Origin: Bacteroidota bacterium
Lineage (GTDB): Bacteria > Bacteroidota > Bacteroidia > Bacteroidales > Prolixibacteraceae
DNA length: 7,660 nt
Assembly (NCBI GenBank): GCA_030691295.1
Contig: JAUYEQ010000060.1
Coordinates: 1 to 7,660, forward strand
Reading direction: 5' to 3'
Numbering within the stretch: position 1 is the first letter of the stretch; each line of letters begins with the position of its first letter. A program made the translations under genes and the position numbers. The notes under the pieces are model-generated. The model was not told the origin of the DNA. It saw only the letters and a list, made by a program, of their open reading frames with translations, and ran no database searches. Below are positions 1 to 6,174 of the stretch, in pieces.

Positions 1-27
1 TCCCATGCGTAATTTACGTTTCAGCAT
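1..27 (-). CDS. Partial 5' end of a leftward gene, possible Gfo/Idh/MocA family oxidoreductase
   Basis: On the minus strand an ATG at 27-25 opens a frame that runs off the left edge and reads MLKRKLRMG; a second in-frame ATG lies at 6-4. The short basic leader ending in K-L-R-M-G resembles the start of many Bacteroidota Gfo/Idh/MocA NAD(P)-dependent oxidoreductases, in which the Rossmann motif (G-x-G-G-x-G type) follows at once. Those proteins are often encoded beside hydroxypyruvate-isomerase-like TIM-barrel genes, such as the divergent gene starting at 310. Only nine codons are visible, so the family call is inference from the N-terminus and the neighbour. It may instead be any other protein, or no gene at all. 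Confidence 0.4.
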
Positions 28-87
28 TTTAGGTATAATTTAATTGGTTTATAAATTTAGAAACTATTTGAATTTAAACAGCCTCTT

Positions 88-130
88 AGTTTTCCGAATT
101 TTTAGCTCGATAAAATTAGAAAACTTTTTT
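88..130. repeat. AT-rich imperfect inverted repeat followed by a T-run
   Basis: AGTTTTC at 88-94 pairs with GAAAACT at 119-125. Inside these arms AATTTT (97-102) can pair with AAAATT (112-117), leaving a 9-base loop. A T-run to 130 follows on the plus strand. It has the shape of a weak terminator, but it lies between divergent genes and upstream of the candidate promoter, so an operator role is equally possible. The arms contain few GC pairs, so chance is a real explanation. Confidence 0.25.
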
Positions 131-192
131 GGATGGAGTCCTGAAATTTCAGAAAAACCTACCAGACCAGAATGGTTAAATTTTTAATAACA

Positions 193-224
193 TTTGCGTT
201 CAGACAAACAGATTCTTATCTTCG
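193..224 (+). promoter_or_regulatory. Candidate Bacteroidota-type promoter for the isomerase-like gene
   Basis: TTTG at 193-196 matches the -33 element. Twenty bases later TATCTTCG (217-224) matches the -7 consensus TAnnTTTG with one mismatch. The spacing is within the normal range for the primary sigma factor of this phylum. Transcription would begin near 230, giving a leader of about 75-80 bases before the ATG at 310. Confidence 0.45.
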
Positions 225-309
225 GGTCGAAAATAAAAAGAAGGAACAGGCATAGGCAAAAACAGAAACCGAATATTTCAGCAAATTCATAAACTAAAAC
301 TAAAATACT

Positions 310-1230
310 ATGGAAAGAAGATCATTTTTACGTAATGCAGCCGGAACCATTGCTGCTGTTGGCCTTGCAGGTTCATCTAAGGCATTTGCTTCAGAAGGAA
401 AAGTATCAAACGAAGCTCAGTTTAAACTGAAGTATGCACCAGGATTCGGCACATTTAAAGAACATGCCGGTGATGATTTGTTCGATCAGATTAAATTCAT
501 GAGCGATCAGGGCTTCCGTGCAATTTTCGACAATGGACTGATGGGGAAAGATCCAGCCATTCAGGAAAAAATTGCTGCCGAACTTGCACGCCGAAACATG
601 GATTTGGGCCCATTCGTATTGTATGCTGATTTTTCTGTAAAGTCGATGGTGACACAGGACCCGGCTATAAAAGAAATGCTGAAAAAGAAGATGGAAGAAG
701 GCGTGGAATGTGCCAAACGTACAGGTGCAAAATGGGCTTTGGTTGTTCCGGGCCGATTCGACGAAGGATTGGAATGGGATTATCAGACCGCTAACGTGAT
801 CGACAACATGAAAATGTGCTGCGAAGTGGTTGAAAAAAGCGGATTGGTGCTGGTTATGGAACCACTCAATGCGTGGACGAACCACCCCGGATTGTTCCTG
901 ACCAAAATTCCGCAAACACATTTGATTTGCGAGGCTGTTAATCATCCGTCGTGTAAACTGGTGAATGATCTTTATCATCAGCAAATTACCGAAGGAAACC
1001 TGATTCCGAATATCAACAAAGCATGGAACAGCATCGCGGCTTTCCATATTGGCGATAATCCTGGCCGCAACGAACCGACAACCGGCGAAATCAATTATAA
1101 AAATGTATTTAAACACATTCACAGCAAAGGATACGACGGCACTTTGTGCTGCGAACACGGTAAAAGTATCAAAGGGAAAGAAGGCGAAGTTGCTTTTATA
1201 AAGGCTTACAGGGAAGTTGATTCGTTTTAA
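310..1230 (+). CDS. Tat-exported hydroxypyruvate-isomerase-like TIM-barrel protein
   Basis: The 306-residue protein belongs to the xylose-isomerase-like TIM-barrel superfamily, closest to hydroxypyruvate isomerases, which interconvert hydroxypyruvate and tartronate semialdehyde. It begins with a twin-arginine leader, RRSFLRN at residues 3-9, then an Ala/Gly-rich hydrophobic stretch to about residue 28, so export to the periplasm is predicted. Conserved barrel residues are visible: Glu184 in VMEPLN, Asp220 and His223 in NDLYHQQ, His246 and Asp249, the NPGRNEPTTGEINY loop at 250-263, and Glu282 in CCEHG. These fit the metal-binding and catalytic positions of the family. No Shine-Dalgarno is seen before the ATG, which is normal here; the start is fixed by the Tat leader. 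The divergent neighbour may be an oxidoreductase of the same pathway. The family is confident; the substrate is unknown, since many such exported homologues act on other sugars or sugar acids. Confidence 0.88.
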   Translation: MERRSFLRNAAGTIAAVGLAGSSKAFASEGKVSNEAQFKLKYAPGFGTFKEHAGDDLFDQIKFMSDQGFRAIFDNGLMGKDPAIQEKIAAELARRNMDLGPFVLYADFSVKSMVTQDPAIKEMLKKKMEEGVECAKRTGAKWALVVPGRFDEGLEWDYQTANVIDNMKMCCEVVEKSGLVLVMEPLNAWTNHPGLFLTKIPQTHLICEAVNHPSCKLVNDLYHQQITEGNLIPNINKAWNSIAAFHIGDNPGRNEPTTGEINYKNVFKHIHSKGYDGTLCCEHGKSIKGKEGEVAFIKAYREVDSF

Positions 1231-1236
1231 AGAAAC

Positions 1237-1253
1237 TTAGCTGCAATTAGCTG
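1237..1253. repeat. Two TTAGCTG direct repeats spaced one helical turn apart
   Basis: TTAGCTG occurs at 1237-1243 and again at 1247-1253, with start positions exactly 10 bases apart. The pair lies just upstream of the antitoxin promoter-like -7 box, where the -33 contact would fall. Same-face spacing suits a DNA-binding protein such as an autoregulating antitoxin. This is inference from position only. Confidence 0.3.
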
Positions 1254-1280
1254 ATATTTATTTAATTATCATTATTTTTG
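1247..1280 (+). promoter_or_regulatory. Candidate promoter for the DUF433/DUF5615 gene pair
   Basis: TATTTTTG at 1273-1280 is a perfect match to the TAnnTTTG -7 element. The -33 region is weak: TTAG at 1247-1250 with a 22-base spacer is the best candidate. The ATG at 1297 follows 16 bases after the box, so the 5' leader would be very short. Confidence 0.4.
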
Positions 1281-1296
1281 CGCAAAATAGAATATT

Positions 1297-1524
1297 ATGA
1301 ATCAATTAAATAGAATAACCATCAACAAGGATATTTGCCATGGAAAACCTTGCGTTAGAGGAATGAGATGGCCAGTTGAGGTAATTATAGATATGCTCGG
1401 TTCAGGCATGACCATTGACGAAATTATTGAAGATCATCCTGAATTGGAAAAGGAGGATATTTTGGCGTGTCTGAATTTTGCTAAATTATACCTCGCAGGT
1501 AGATCAATTAACGAAGTTGCCTGA
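1297..1524 (+). CDS. DUF433 family antitoxin-like protein
   Basis: This 75-residue protein is a typical DUF433 member, a small winged-helix-like family that often forms the antitoxin partner of DUF5615 PIN-like proteins (VapB50-like pairs). The hallmark segment is HGKPCVRGMRWPV at residues 15-27, followed by a helix (VIIDMLGSGM) and the acidic stretch around DEIIEDHPELEKEDI at 41-55, all expected for the family. The length is normal, so the gene looks intact. Its TGA shares one base with the ATG of the next gene, indicating translational coupling. It probably binds DNA and represses its own promoter; the paired TTAGCTG repeats upstream are a possible site. Because the partner toxin is truncated, its present role may be only regulatory or residual. 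Confidence 0.82.
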   Translation: MNQLNRITINKDICHGKPCVRGMRWPVEVIIDMLGSGMTIDEIIEDHPELEKEDILACLNFAKLYLAGRSINEVA

Positions 1525-1730
1525 TGAAATTTCTTTGCGATGGTCACATCTCCTATAAAGTAGTTAACTATCTTACTGAAGCTGGCTATGAAACTGCACA
1601 TGTAACCCAGATTCTTGATCGTTGGAACACTAAAGACAAGGATATTTGTAAATATGCTGATAAAAACAAAGGCTGGTCGATAAAACCAGCCTTTGCTTTT
1701 TATATCCCCAATTCCTTCAATGCGGCATAA
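1524..1730 (+). pseudogene. 3'-truncated DUF5615 (PIN-like) toxin remnant
   Basis: The first 48 or so residues are a good DUF5615/Mut7-C-like N-terminus: MKFLCDGHIS with the expected acidic residue Asp6, then GYETAHVTQIL, and TKDKDICKYAD at 36-46. Family members are usually about 100-120 residues and continue into a Thr/Ser-Lys-Asp-x-Asp-Phe segment that supplies more PIN active-site acids. Here, after about residue 49, the frame instead reads through the terminator stem shared with recX and ends at 68 in the unrelated sequence WSIKPAFAFYIPNSFNAA. The last 31 bases overlap the convergent recX end. The second acid cluster is therefore missing and nuclease activity is unlikely. The terminator lies inside the frame, so most transcripts would lack a stop codon. 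The start is set by the TGATG overlap with the antitoxin gene. A decayed toxin is the best reading. Confidence 0.72.
1667..1701. terminator. Bidirectional intrinsic terminator between the toxin remnant and recX
   Basis: CAAAGGCTGGT (1667-1677) and ACCAGCCTTTG (1685-1695) form a perfect 11-bp stem with a 7-base loop. On the plus strand it is followed by CTTTTT (1696-1701). On the minus strand it is followed at once by five Ts (complement of 1666-1662). It can therefore stop the leftward recX transcript and the rightward antitoxin-toxin transcript. It lies five bases beyond the recX stop codon, so it is probably the native recX terminator. Confidence 0.85.
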
Positions 1731-2167
1731 ATTTTTCCCGATTCAAAACCTCTGCCCATGGCAAACCGCATCAGTTTGTTGCGCTTGTCGTACTGATCTT
1801 TCGCTTTAATTGTTTTTGCTTTATCCGTCAGCAATTTCAGGAGTTCATCAGCATAGACTTCATCTTCAATCTCTTCAAAAGCAATTGCCAAAATATCCTG
1901 ATTGATTTTTTTTGCCCTAAGCATGTATTCTATTTTCTGCCTCCCCCAATGGTTGAACCGGAATTTGTCTTTCACGAATGCACGGGCAAAACGTTCATCG
2001 TCTATGTATTTCTCATCTGCAAGCTTCTTTAAAACTGGTTCAGACTCTTCAACAGAAAGGCCGAATAGCTTGAGTTTCTCCTGAATTTCGGAGGTGCATT
2101 TTTCAGATCTGCTGCATAAAACAGCTGCTTTGTCGTAGGCAATATTTTGTTCGCGCGTTAATTCCAT
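1700..2167 (-). CDS. recX: Regulatory protein RecX
   Basis: RecX binds RecA filaments in the cytoplasm and modulates recombination and SOS induction. The 155-residue product has the family's three tandem three-helix repeats. Clear motifs are YIDDERFARAFVKDK at residues 54-68 and WGRQKIEYMLRAKKI at 74-88; a third repeat covers about 124-150 (NKLMRFAMGRGFESGKIYAAL). Length is normal for RecX. The gene is monocistronic here, not next to recA, divergent from the tolC-type operon and convergent with the toxin remnant, with its TAA just before the shared terminator. The ATG at 2167 is the natural start: a -7-like box lies 16 bases upstream and no Shine-Dalgarno is seen. Confidence 0.92.
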   Translation of the reverse strand: MELTREQNIAYDKAAVLCSRSEKCTSEIQEKLKLFGLSVEESEPVLKKLADEKYIDDERFARAFVKDKFRFNHWGRQKIEYMLRAKKINQDILAIAFEEIEDEVYADELLKLLTDKAKTIKAKDQYDKRNKLMRFAMGRGFESGKIYAALKELGI

Positions 2168-2183
2168 CGTCGTAATTTTTAGC

Positions 2184-2191
2184 TAAAGATA
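2184..2191 (-). promoter_or_regulatory. Possible -7 element for recX
   Basis: Read on the minus strand the sequence is TATCTTTA, one mismatch from TAnnTTTG. It lies 16 bases before the recX ATG, the same distance as the better box in front of the antitoxin gene. No convincing TTTG is found 19-21 bases upstream, so this is a weak call. Confidence 0.3.
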
Positions 2192-2287
2192 CAATTTCTG
2201 CTTGTTTGAGTAAGACTTAGACTATTTCCTCTGATGACATTCATATTAAGAGAAGTTTAATTCAAAGATAGAAATTGTAAATTATTC

Positions 2288-2308
2288 GAACAATATACTT
2301 TTTTGTTC
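2288..2308. promoter_or_regulatory. Inverted repeat upstream of the export operon, candidate operator
   Basis: GAACAA (2288-2293) and TTGTTC (2303-2308) form perfect 6-base arms with a 9-base spacer, about 40 bases before the tolC-type start codon. A T-rich stretch with TATA lies inside. Export operons of this kind are often controlled by TetR/AcrR repressors that bind palindromes of similar size, but no regulator gene lies in this window. Chance occurrence in AT-rich DNA cannot be excluded. Confidence 0.3.
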
Positions 2309-2347
2309 TATTAAGTCAGTTCATTTGCATCAGAAAACATTTATGAC

Positions 2348-3859
2348 ATGAAACAAATTATTACGATTGTTGCGCTGCTATTGATTAATTTCGGTGTAAA
2401 CAGTCAGGAACGAACTGCCAACCCATTGACTTTTTCGGATGCTTATGAGCAAATGAACCAGAATAGTCACGTGCTGAAACAGGCTGGATTTGAAATCCGC
2501 GAAAAAGAAGCCGACAGAAAAGCGGCATTCGGACTGCGTGCTCCACGCGTTTTCATTACCGCAAATGCAGTACAGATGGCCGATCCGCTCACACTCGACC
2601 TCACTCCGGTCCGTGATGCCATCAATCCGCTTTACGACATATTGGGTAAATATGGCAATTTCTCCGGAGTTCCAAATCCCGATCCAGCTACTTCAGGTGT
2701 GATGCCGATTTTACCCGACAATGTCAGTACCCAGGTTTTGAGGACTAAAATTCAGGAAGGACAAGCAGCCATAAATGCAGCGGAATGGGATAAAATGATT
2801 CAGGAAAAACAATTTGCGGCGGTAAATGCCAATTTTATCTGGCCGCTTTATACCGGTGGAAAAATTAACGCAGCCAACAAAGCATCAGCAATTTACGAAG
2901 AGGAAGCCGGTTTGAAGAAGGAGCAAAAACAAGGCGAGCTATTGAGCGAACTGGCTACTCGCTATTACGGACTGGTGTTGGCTGAACAGGCCTGCAAAGT
3001 TCGCGAACAGGTTTCGGAGTCCATGAAAAAGCATCTTTTCGATTCGGAGAAACTTAGTGAGCAAGGACAAATTGCCAAAGTAGAGTATTTGCACGCCCAG
3101 GTTGCGAGCTCTGATGCGGGGCGTGAATTGAAAAAGGTCAGGCGCGAAGCGACCATTATAAAACGGGCGCTTCAAAATACGATGGCCGTGGGCGACAGCA
3201 GCGATTTAATTCCGGCAAGTCAACTCTTTATCCTGAAAAGTATTGACGATGAATGTTTTTTCATCAAAATGGCCATGGAAAATAATCCACAGTTGCAACA
3301 GGTTGATTCAAAAAGAGAACTGGCTGCGACAGGTGTGAAGCTTGAGAAAAGCAATTATTTGCCAACCGTTGCCCTCACCGGAACTTACGATTTGGCCAAC
3401 AAGGATTTATCGCCATTCGTGCCCGATTGGCAGGTGGGCGTTGGCTTGAAATGGTCACTTTTTGAAGGGAACTCGCGTTACCGCAATCTTCAGGCTGCCA
3501 AATTCAAGGAAGATCAGGTGGAACAGGCTGGCCTGAAAGCCGGGGAAGATATAAAAACCGTCATCAAAAAGCTGCACCAGCAACTCGGAATGCAGGTGGA
3601 ACAACTGGAAGAACTTGACAAAATGCTCGAATTTGCCAAAACGTATGTGGATAGCCGTGAGAAAGCTTTTCATGAAGGATTGTCAACTTCAGCAGAGTTG
3701 GTAAATGCCAATCTGCTTTTGGCCAAGGTGAAAATGGATCGGTTACAAGCCATGTATAACTATGATGTAACCCTTGCAAGTCTGGTGCAGGTTAGCGGAA
3801 GTCCAGACTTGTTTCTCGAATACCAGACTAGCAAACAGGTAATTACTGAATCATTCTAA
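2348..3859 (+). CDS. TolC family outer-membrane efflux protein
   Basis: The 503-residue product has a signal peptide at residues 1 to about 19 (MKQ, then IITIVALLLINFGV, then NSQ) with no lipobox cysteine. Two outer-membrane efflux (OEP) halves follow. The first opens with LTFSDAYEQMNQNS at 27-40, contains a Pro-rich insert at about 80-125 that replaces a compact barrel hairpin, and reaches FIWPLYTGGKINAANKAS at 163-180. The second has SNYLPTVALTGTYD at 335-348, then VGLKWSLFEGNSRYRNLQAA at 365-384, with long helical segments to about residue 480. The trimer would form a barrel and periplasmic tunnel, completing a tripartite exporter with the adaptor and permeases downstream. It is the first gene of the operon, and only 13 bases separate it from the adaptor gene. 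The cargo is unknown. Confidence 0.9.
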   Translation: MKQIITIVALLLINFGVNSQERTANPLTFSDAYEQMNQNSHVLKQAGFEIREKEADRKAAFGLRAPRVFITANAVQMADPLTLDLTPVRDAINPLYDILGKYGNFSGVPNPDPATSGVMPILPDNVSTQVLRTKIQEGQAAINAAEWDKMIQEKQFAAVNANFIWPLYTGGKINAANKASAIYEEEAGLKKEQKQGELLSELATRYYGLVLAEQACKVREQVSESMKKHLFDSEKLSEQGQIAKVEYLHAQVASSDAGRELKKVRREATIIKRALQNTMAVGDSSDLIPASQLFILKSIDDECFFIKMAMENNPQLQQVDSKRELAATGVKLEKSNYLPTVALTGTYDLANKDLSPFVPDWQVGVGLKWSLFEGNSRYRNLQAAKFKEDQVEQAGLKAGEDIKTVIKKLHQQLGMQVEQLEELDKMLEFAKTYVDSREKAFHEGLSTSAELVNANLLLAKVKMDRLQAMYNYDVTLASLVQVSGSPDLFLEYQTSKQVITESF

Positions 3860-3872
3860 AACACACGATACA

Positions 3873-4898
3873 ATGAACAGAACAAGAAACTTTATTATCG
3901 GACTGTTTTTTACAGCATTACTGATATTTCTGCTTTATACCACCTGGCTGATTACCCGTCCGCTTCCGCTCGAAATTCAGGGTGAAATTGAAGCCACGCA
4001 ATTCAGGGTTGCTTCCAAAATTCCCGGAAGGATTGACAGCATTGCGGTTAAAAAAGGGCAAATAGTGGCTAAAGGCGACTTCCTTTTTTCGATCGCCAGT
4101 CCGGAAATTGACGCAAAACTGTTGCAGGTAACCGCTCTCAGGAATGCAGCGCAGGCCCAAAGTCTGAAAGCGGCAAACGGAGCGCAGTCGGAAGATATTC
4201 AGGCGGCCTATAATATGTACCTGAAAGCTGAGGCTGCGGCCCGTTTATACGAAAAAACTTTTCAGCGGATTGAAAGTCTGTATAACGACGGAGTTGTTTC
4301 GGAACAGAAAAAAGACGAGGCTGAAACTCAGGCCAAAGCCAGTCGCGAAACTGCCAATGCGGCAAAAGCTCAGTGGGAAAAAGCAGTGAAAGGCGCCCGC
4401 TTCGAAGACAAACGTTCGGCTCAGGAACTGGTCAATCAGGCTGAAGGCGGAATTGCCGAGGTGGAAGCTTATCTGGCCGAAACGCAGGCAAAAGCTCCGG
4501 CATCAGGCGAAGTTGCCAACATTGTCTCAGAACGCGGAGAGTTGGTTCCAACCGGATTTCCGGTGATTACGATCCTCGATACGGAGGACAACTGGGCAAC
4601 GTTTTACGTACGCGAAGATTTGCTTTCCGACATCAGGATGGGCAGCGAAATCAAAGCAACAACCCCTGCATTGGGAAACAAAGATGTTATTCTGAAAGTG
4701 AACTATATCAGTCCGATGGCTGATTTTGCGACCTGGACATCGACCAAAACTTCAGGAGGTTTTGATATGAAATCGTTTGAAATACATGCCGTTCCGACTA
4801 CTGAAGTTGAAGGACTTCGCCCCGGAATGAGCGTGCTGATAACCATGAGGCCTCCCCCAACCCCCTCCAAAAGAGGGGGCTTTAAAAACCTCCGATAA
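3873..4898 (+). CDS. HlyD/YbhG-type periplasmic adaptor (membrane fusion protein)
   Basis: This 341-residue protein has an N-terminal membrane anchor (about residues 8-27), then a biotinyl/lipoyl half-motif at 36-75 (EIEATQFRVASKIPGRIDSIAVKKGQ region). An Ala/Glu/Gln-rich coiled-coil hairpin covers about 80-205, followed by the second lipoyl half (APASGEVANIVSERGELV, 208-225) and a beta-barrel domain with YISPMADFATW at 278-288 and GLRPGMSVLIT at 314-324. It should bridge the inner-membrane permeases to the TolC-type channel. The normal family end is reached near residue 325. The last 15 or so residues, PPPTPSKRGGFKNLR, are largely encoded by a C/G-rich palindromic repeat (from 4850), so the tail looks acquired. 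The TAA at 4896-4898 lies just past the repeat. It is in the same frame as the following permease, with only seven sense codons between. Confidence 0.9.
   Translation: MNRTRNFIIGLFFTALLIFLLYTTWLITRPLPLEIQGEIEATQFRVASKIPGRIDSIAVKKGQIVAKGDFLFSIASPEIDAKLLQVTALRNAAQAQSLKAANGAQSEDIQAAYNMYLKAEAAARLYEKTFQRIESLYNDGVVSEQKKDEAETQAKASRETANAAKAQWEKAVKGARFEDKRSAQELVNQAEGGIAEVEAYLAETQAKAPASGEVANIVSERGELVPTGFPVITILDTEDNWATFYVREDLLSDIRMGSEIKATTPALGNKDVILKVNYISPMADFATWTSTKTSGGFDMKSFEIHAVPTTEVEGLRPGMSVLITMRPPPTPSKRGGFKNLR
4850..4879 (+). repeat. C/G-rich palindromic repeat, copy A, inside the adaptor gene end
   Basis: The element starts GCCTCCCCC (4850-4858) and contains a hairpin with CCCCCTC (4861-4867) pairing with GAGGGGG (4873-4879) around a CAAAA loop. 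From general knowledge, short repeats with a CCCTCCAAA(R)GGGG core are abundant in Bacteroidota genomes. It is an inverted copy of the element at 4954-4984, differing by one indel and a few substitutions. It encodes the PPPTPSKRGG part of the adaptor's tail. Confidence 0.8.
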
Positions 4899-4919
4899 TT
4901 TCACATCGGAAAAAGCATT

Positions 4920-6167
4920 ATGCCAACAAATAACCATTCGCATACCAATTCTTCCTCCCCTCCTTTGGAGGGGTCGGGGGAGGCTTTGGGCTTTTGGGAG
5001 ACAAATCCCTTTTTCAGAGTCTTTCTCCGGGAAATCGACCGGATGACCGGTTCAACAATTTACCTTTTCACCACCTTGATTGGTCCCCTGATTTCGTTCA
5101 TCATTCTGTTGTCTGTTTTTTCGGCTGGTGTTCCACGCAATCTTCCGGTTGGAATTGTCGATCTGGACAACACCAACTTGTCGCGCAAAATCGGGATGTG
5201 GATTGGTGCGACTCCTGAAGCTGAAGTAATCAAACATTATCCGAACCAACGCGAAGCCTATCAGGAAATGAAAGAGGGCAAGCTGGATGCAATTGTAATT
5301 ATTCCCGACGGAACGGAAAAACACATTCTGAAATGCGGAAACGAAACGGTTCAGGTATTTGTAAATAATTCTAATATTCTGAAGGGAGGTTTTCTCCAGA
5401 AAGGGATTTACAAATCGCTGGCAGCACTTTCAGGAGGAATAAAATTGCAGGTAGCCATGAAAAGCGGATTGTCTGAAAACCAGGCAATGAACAAAATACA
5501 ACCGGTTAAATTACAGCAACATATTCTTTTTAACCCGTTTGGCAACTATTCATATTTTCTCCTGACGGCTCTTTTGCCACTGATGATTGTTCTTTTCACC
5601 TTACTGGCGAGCGTGTTTGCGGTGGGTATTGAAGTAAAAGAAGGTACCGGCCCCGAATGGCTCGAACATGCCGGTGGAAGCCTGATCGTAGCGCTTGCCG
5701 GAAAGCTGCTGCCATATACCATCCTGCTGTACATCAATGCGATGGTGATGAATGTAATTTTATTCGTACAAATCGGAACGCCGCTTCAGGGAAGTTTTGC
5801 TTTTATACTGTTTTCGGAACTGTACCTGATTATGACCTACCAAATACTTTCTGTTTTTCTGATTTCGGCAACGGCAAATCTGCGTTTGGGGCTTTCGCTG
5901 GCCAGCGCCTATTCCATGATAGCGCTCACTTTTTCAGGACTGACATTTCCTCAATTTTCCATGCCGTTGGCTGCCAGTATATTTTCGTACATTTTTCCGT
6001 TCACGTACTGGATTAAAATATTCATTTCGCAAGCCTTGAGGGGCGAAGCCATTGTTCACACGTTAATTCCACTGGCCTGTTTTCTGCCTTTTATTTTATT
6101 GGCTGTCATTTCTCTGCCACGGTTGAAACGTTTGCTGAAAGAGGAAAAATACTGGGGAAAGGTGTAA
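4920..6167 (+). CDS. ABC-2 type transporter permease, first of two
   Basis: The 415-residue product has the layout of ABC-2 permeases with a large extracytoplasmic domain. One membrane segment lies at about 48-70. A periplasmic domain follows at about 72-208, including VGIVDLDNTNLSRK (77-90) and LDAIVIIPDG (122-131). The membrane core has segments near 212-236, 258-284, 292-318, 322-344, 349-366 and 379-399. It should pair with the second permease as a heterodimer and pass substrate to the adaptor. The start is uncertain: from the ATG at 4920, residues about 12-24 are encoded by repeat copy B and are not conserved in character. Other ATG codons in frame come only at 5043 (Met42), too close to the first membrane segment to be the better choice; TTG starts in between are possible. 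It contains no P-loop or ABC signature. Confidence 0.88.
   Translation: MPTNNHSHTNSSSPPLEGSGEALGFWETNPFFRVFLREIDRMTGSTIYLFTTLIGPLISFIILLSVFSAGVPRNLPVGIVDLDNTNLSRKIGMWIGATPEAEVIKHYPNQREAYQEMKEGKLDAIVIIPDGTEKHILKCGNETVQVFVNNSNILKGGFLQKGIYKSLAALSGGIKLQVAMKSGLSENQAMNKIQPVKLQQHILFNPFGNYSYFLLTALLPLMIVLFTLLASVFAVGIEVKEGTGPEWLEHAGGSLIVALAGKLLPYTILLYINAMVMNVILFVQIGTPLQGSFAFILFSELYLIMTYQILSVFLISATANLRLGLSLASAYSMIALTFSGLTFPQFSMPLAASIFSYIFPFTYWIKIFISQALRGEAIVHTLIPLACFLPFILLAVISLPRLKRLLKEEKYWGKV
4954..4984 (-). repeat. C/G-rich palindromic repeat, copy B, inside the permease gene start
   Basis: Read on the minus strand this element starts GCCTCCCCC (4984-4976) and matches copy A closely. It has its own perfect hairpin, CCCCTCC (4957-4963) with GGAGGGG (4967-4973) and a TTT loop. 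It encodes the PPLEGSGEA part of the first permease's N-terminus. With copy A it forms an inverted pair spanning 135 bases that encloses the adaptor stop codon and the permease start codon. Confidence 0.8.
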
Positions 6168-6174
6168 CGCGATT

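Larger units (their letters stand above)
28..309. other. AT-rich divergent intergenic region
   Basis: This 282-base gap separates the probable leftward gene at the edge from the rightward isomerase-like gene. I see no credible open reading frame or structured RNA in it. It holds a candidate promoter for the rightward gene (193-224) and an AT-rich inverted repeat (88-125). The base composition is strongly AT, as is usual for Bacteroidota promoter regions. Confidence 0.6.

Noticed and set aside
406..1158. A 250-codon open frame on the minus strand inside the isomerase-like gene
   Set aside because: It is antisense to a gene with clear family motifs, its translation is rich in Phe, His and Cys with no recognisable domain, and it looks like a mirror of the plus-strand codon usage.
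2343..2351. A two-codon upstream frame ATGACATGA overlapping the tolC-type start
   Set aside because: It could in principle couple initiation, but such short overlaps arise easily by chance and nothing else supports a role.
4850..4984. CRISPR-like repeat-spacer arrangement
   Set aside because: There are only two copies, in inverted orientation and lying within coding sequence, with no regular spacers.
5657..6016. A 119-codon plus-strand frame inside the first permease
   Set aside because: It is an alternative frame of a clear ABC-2 permease, with no recognisable protein character.
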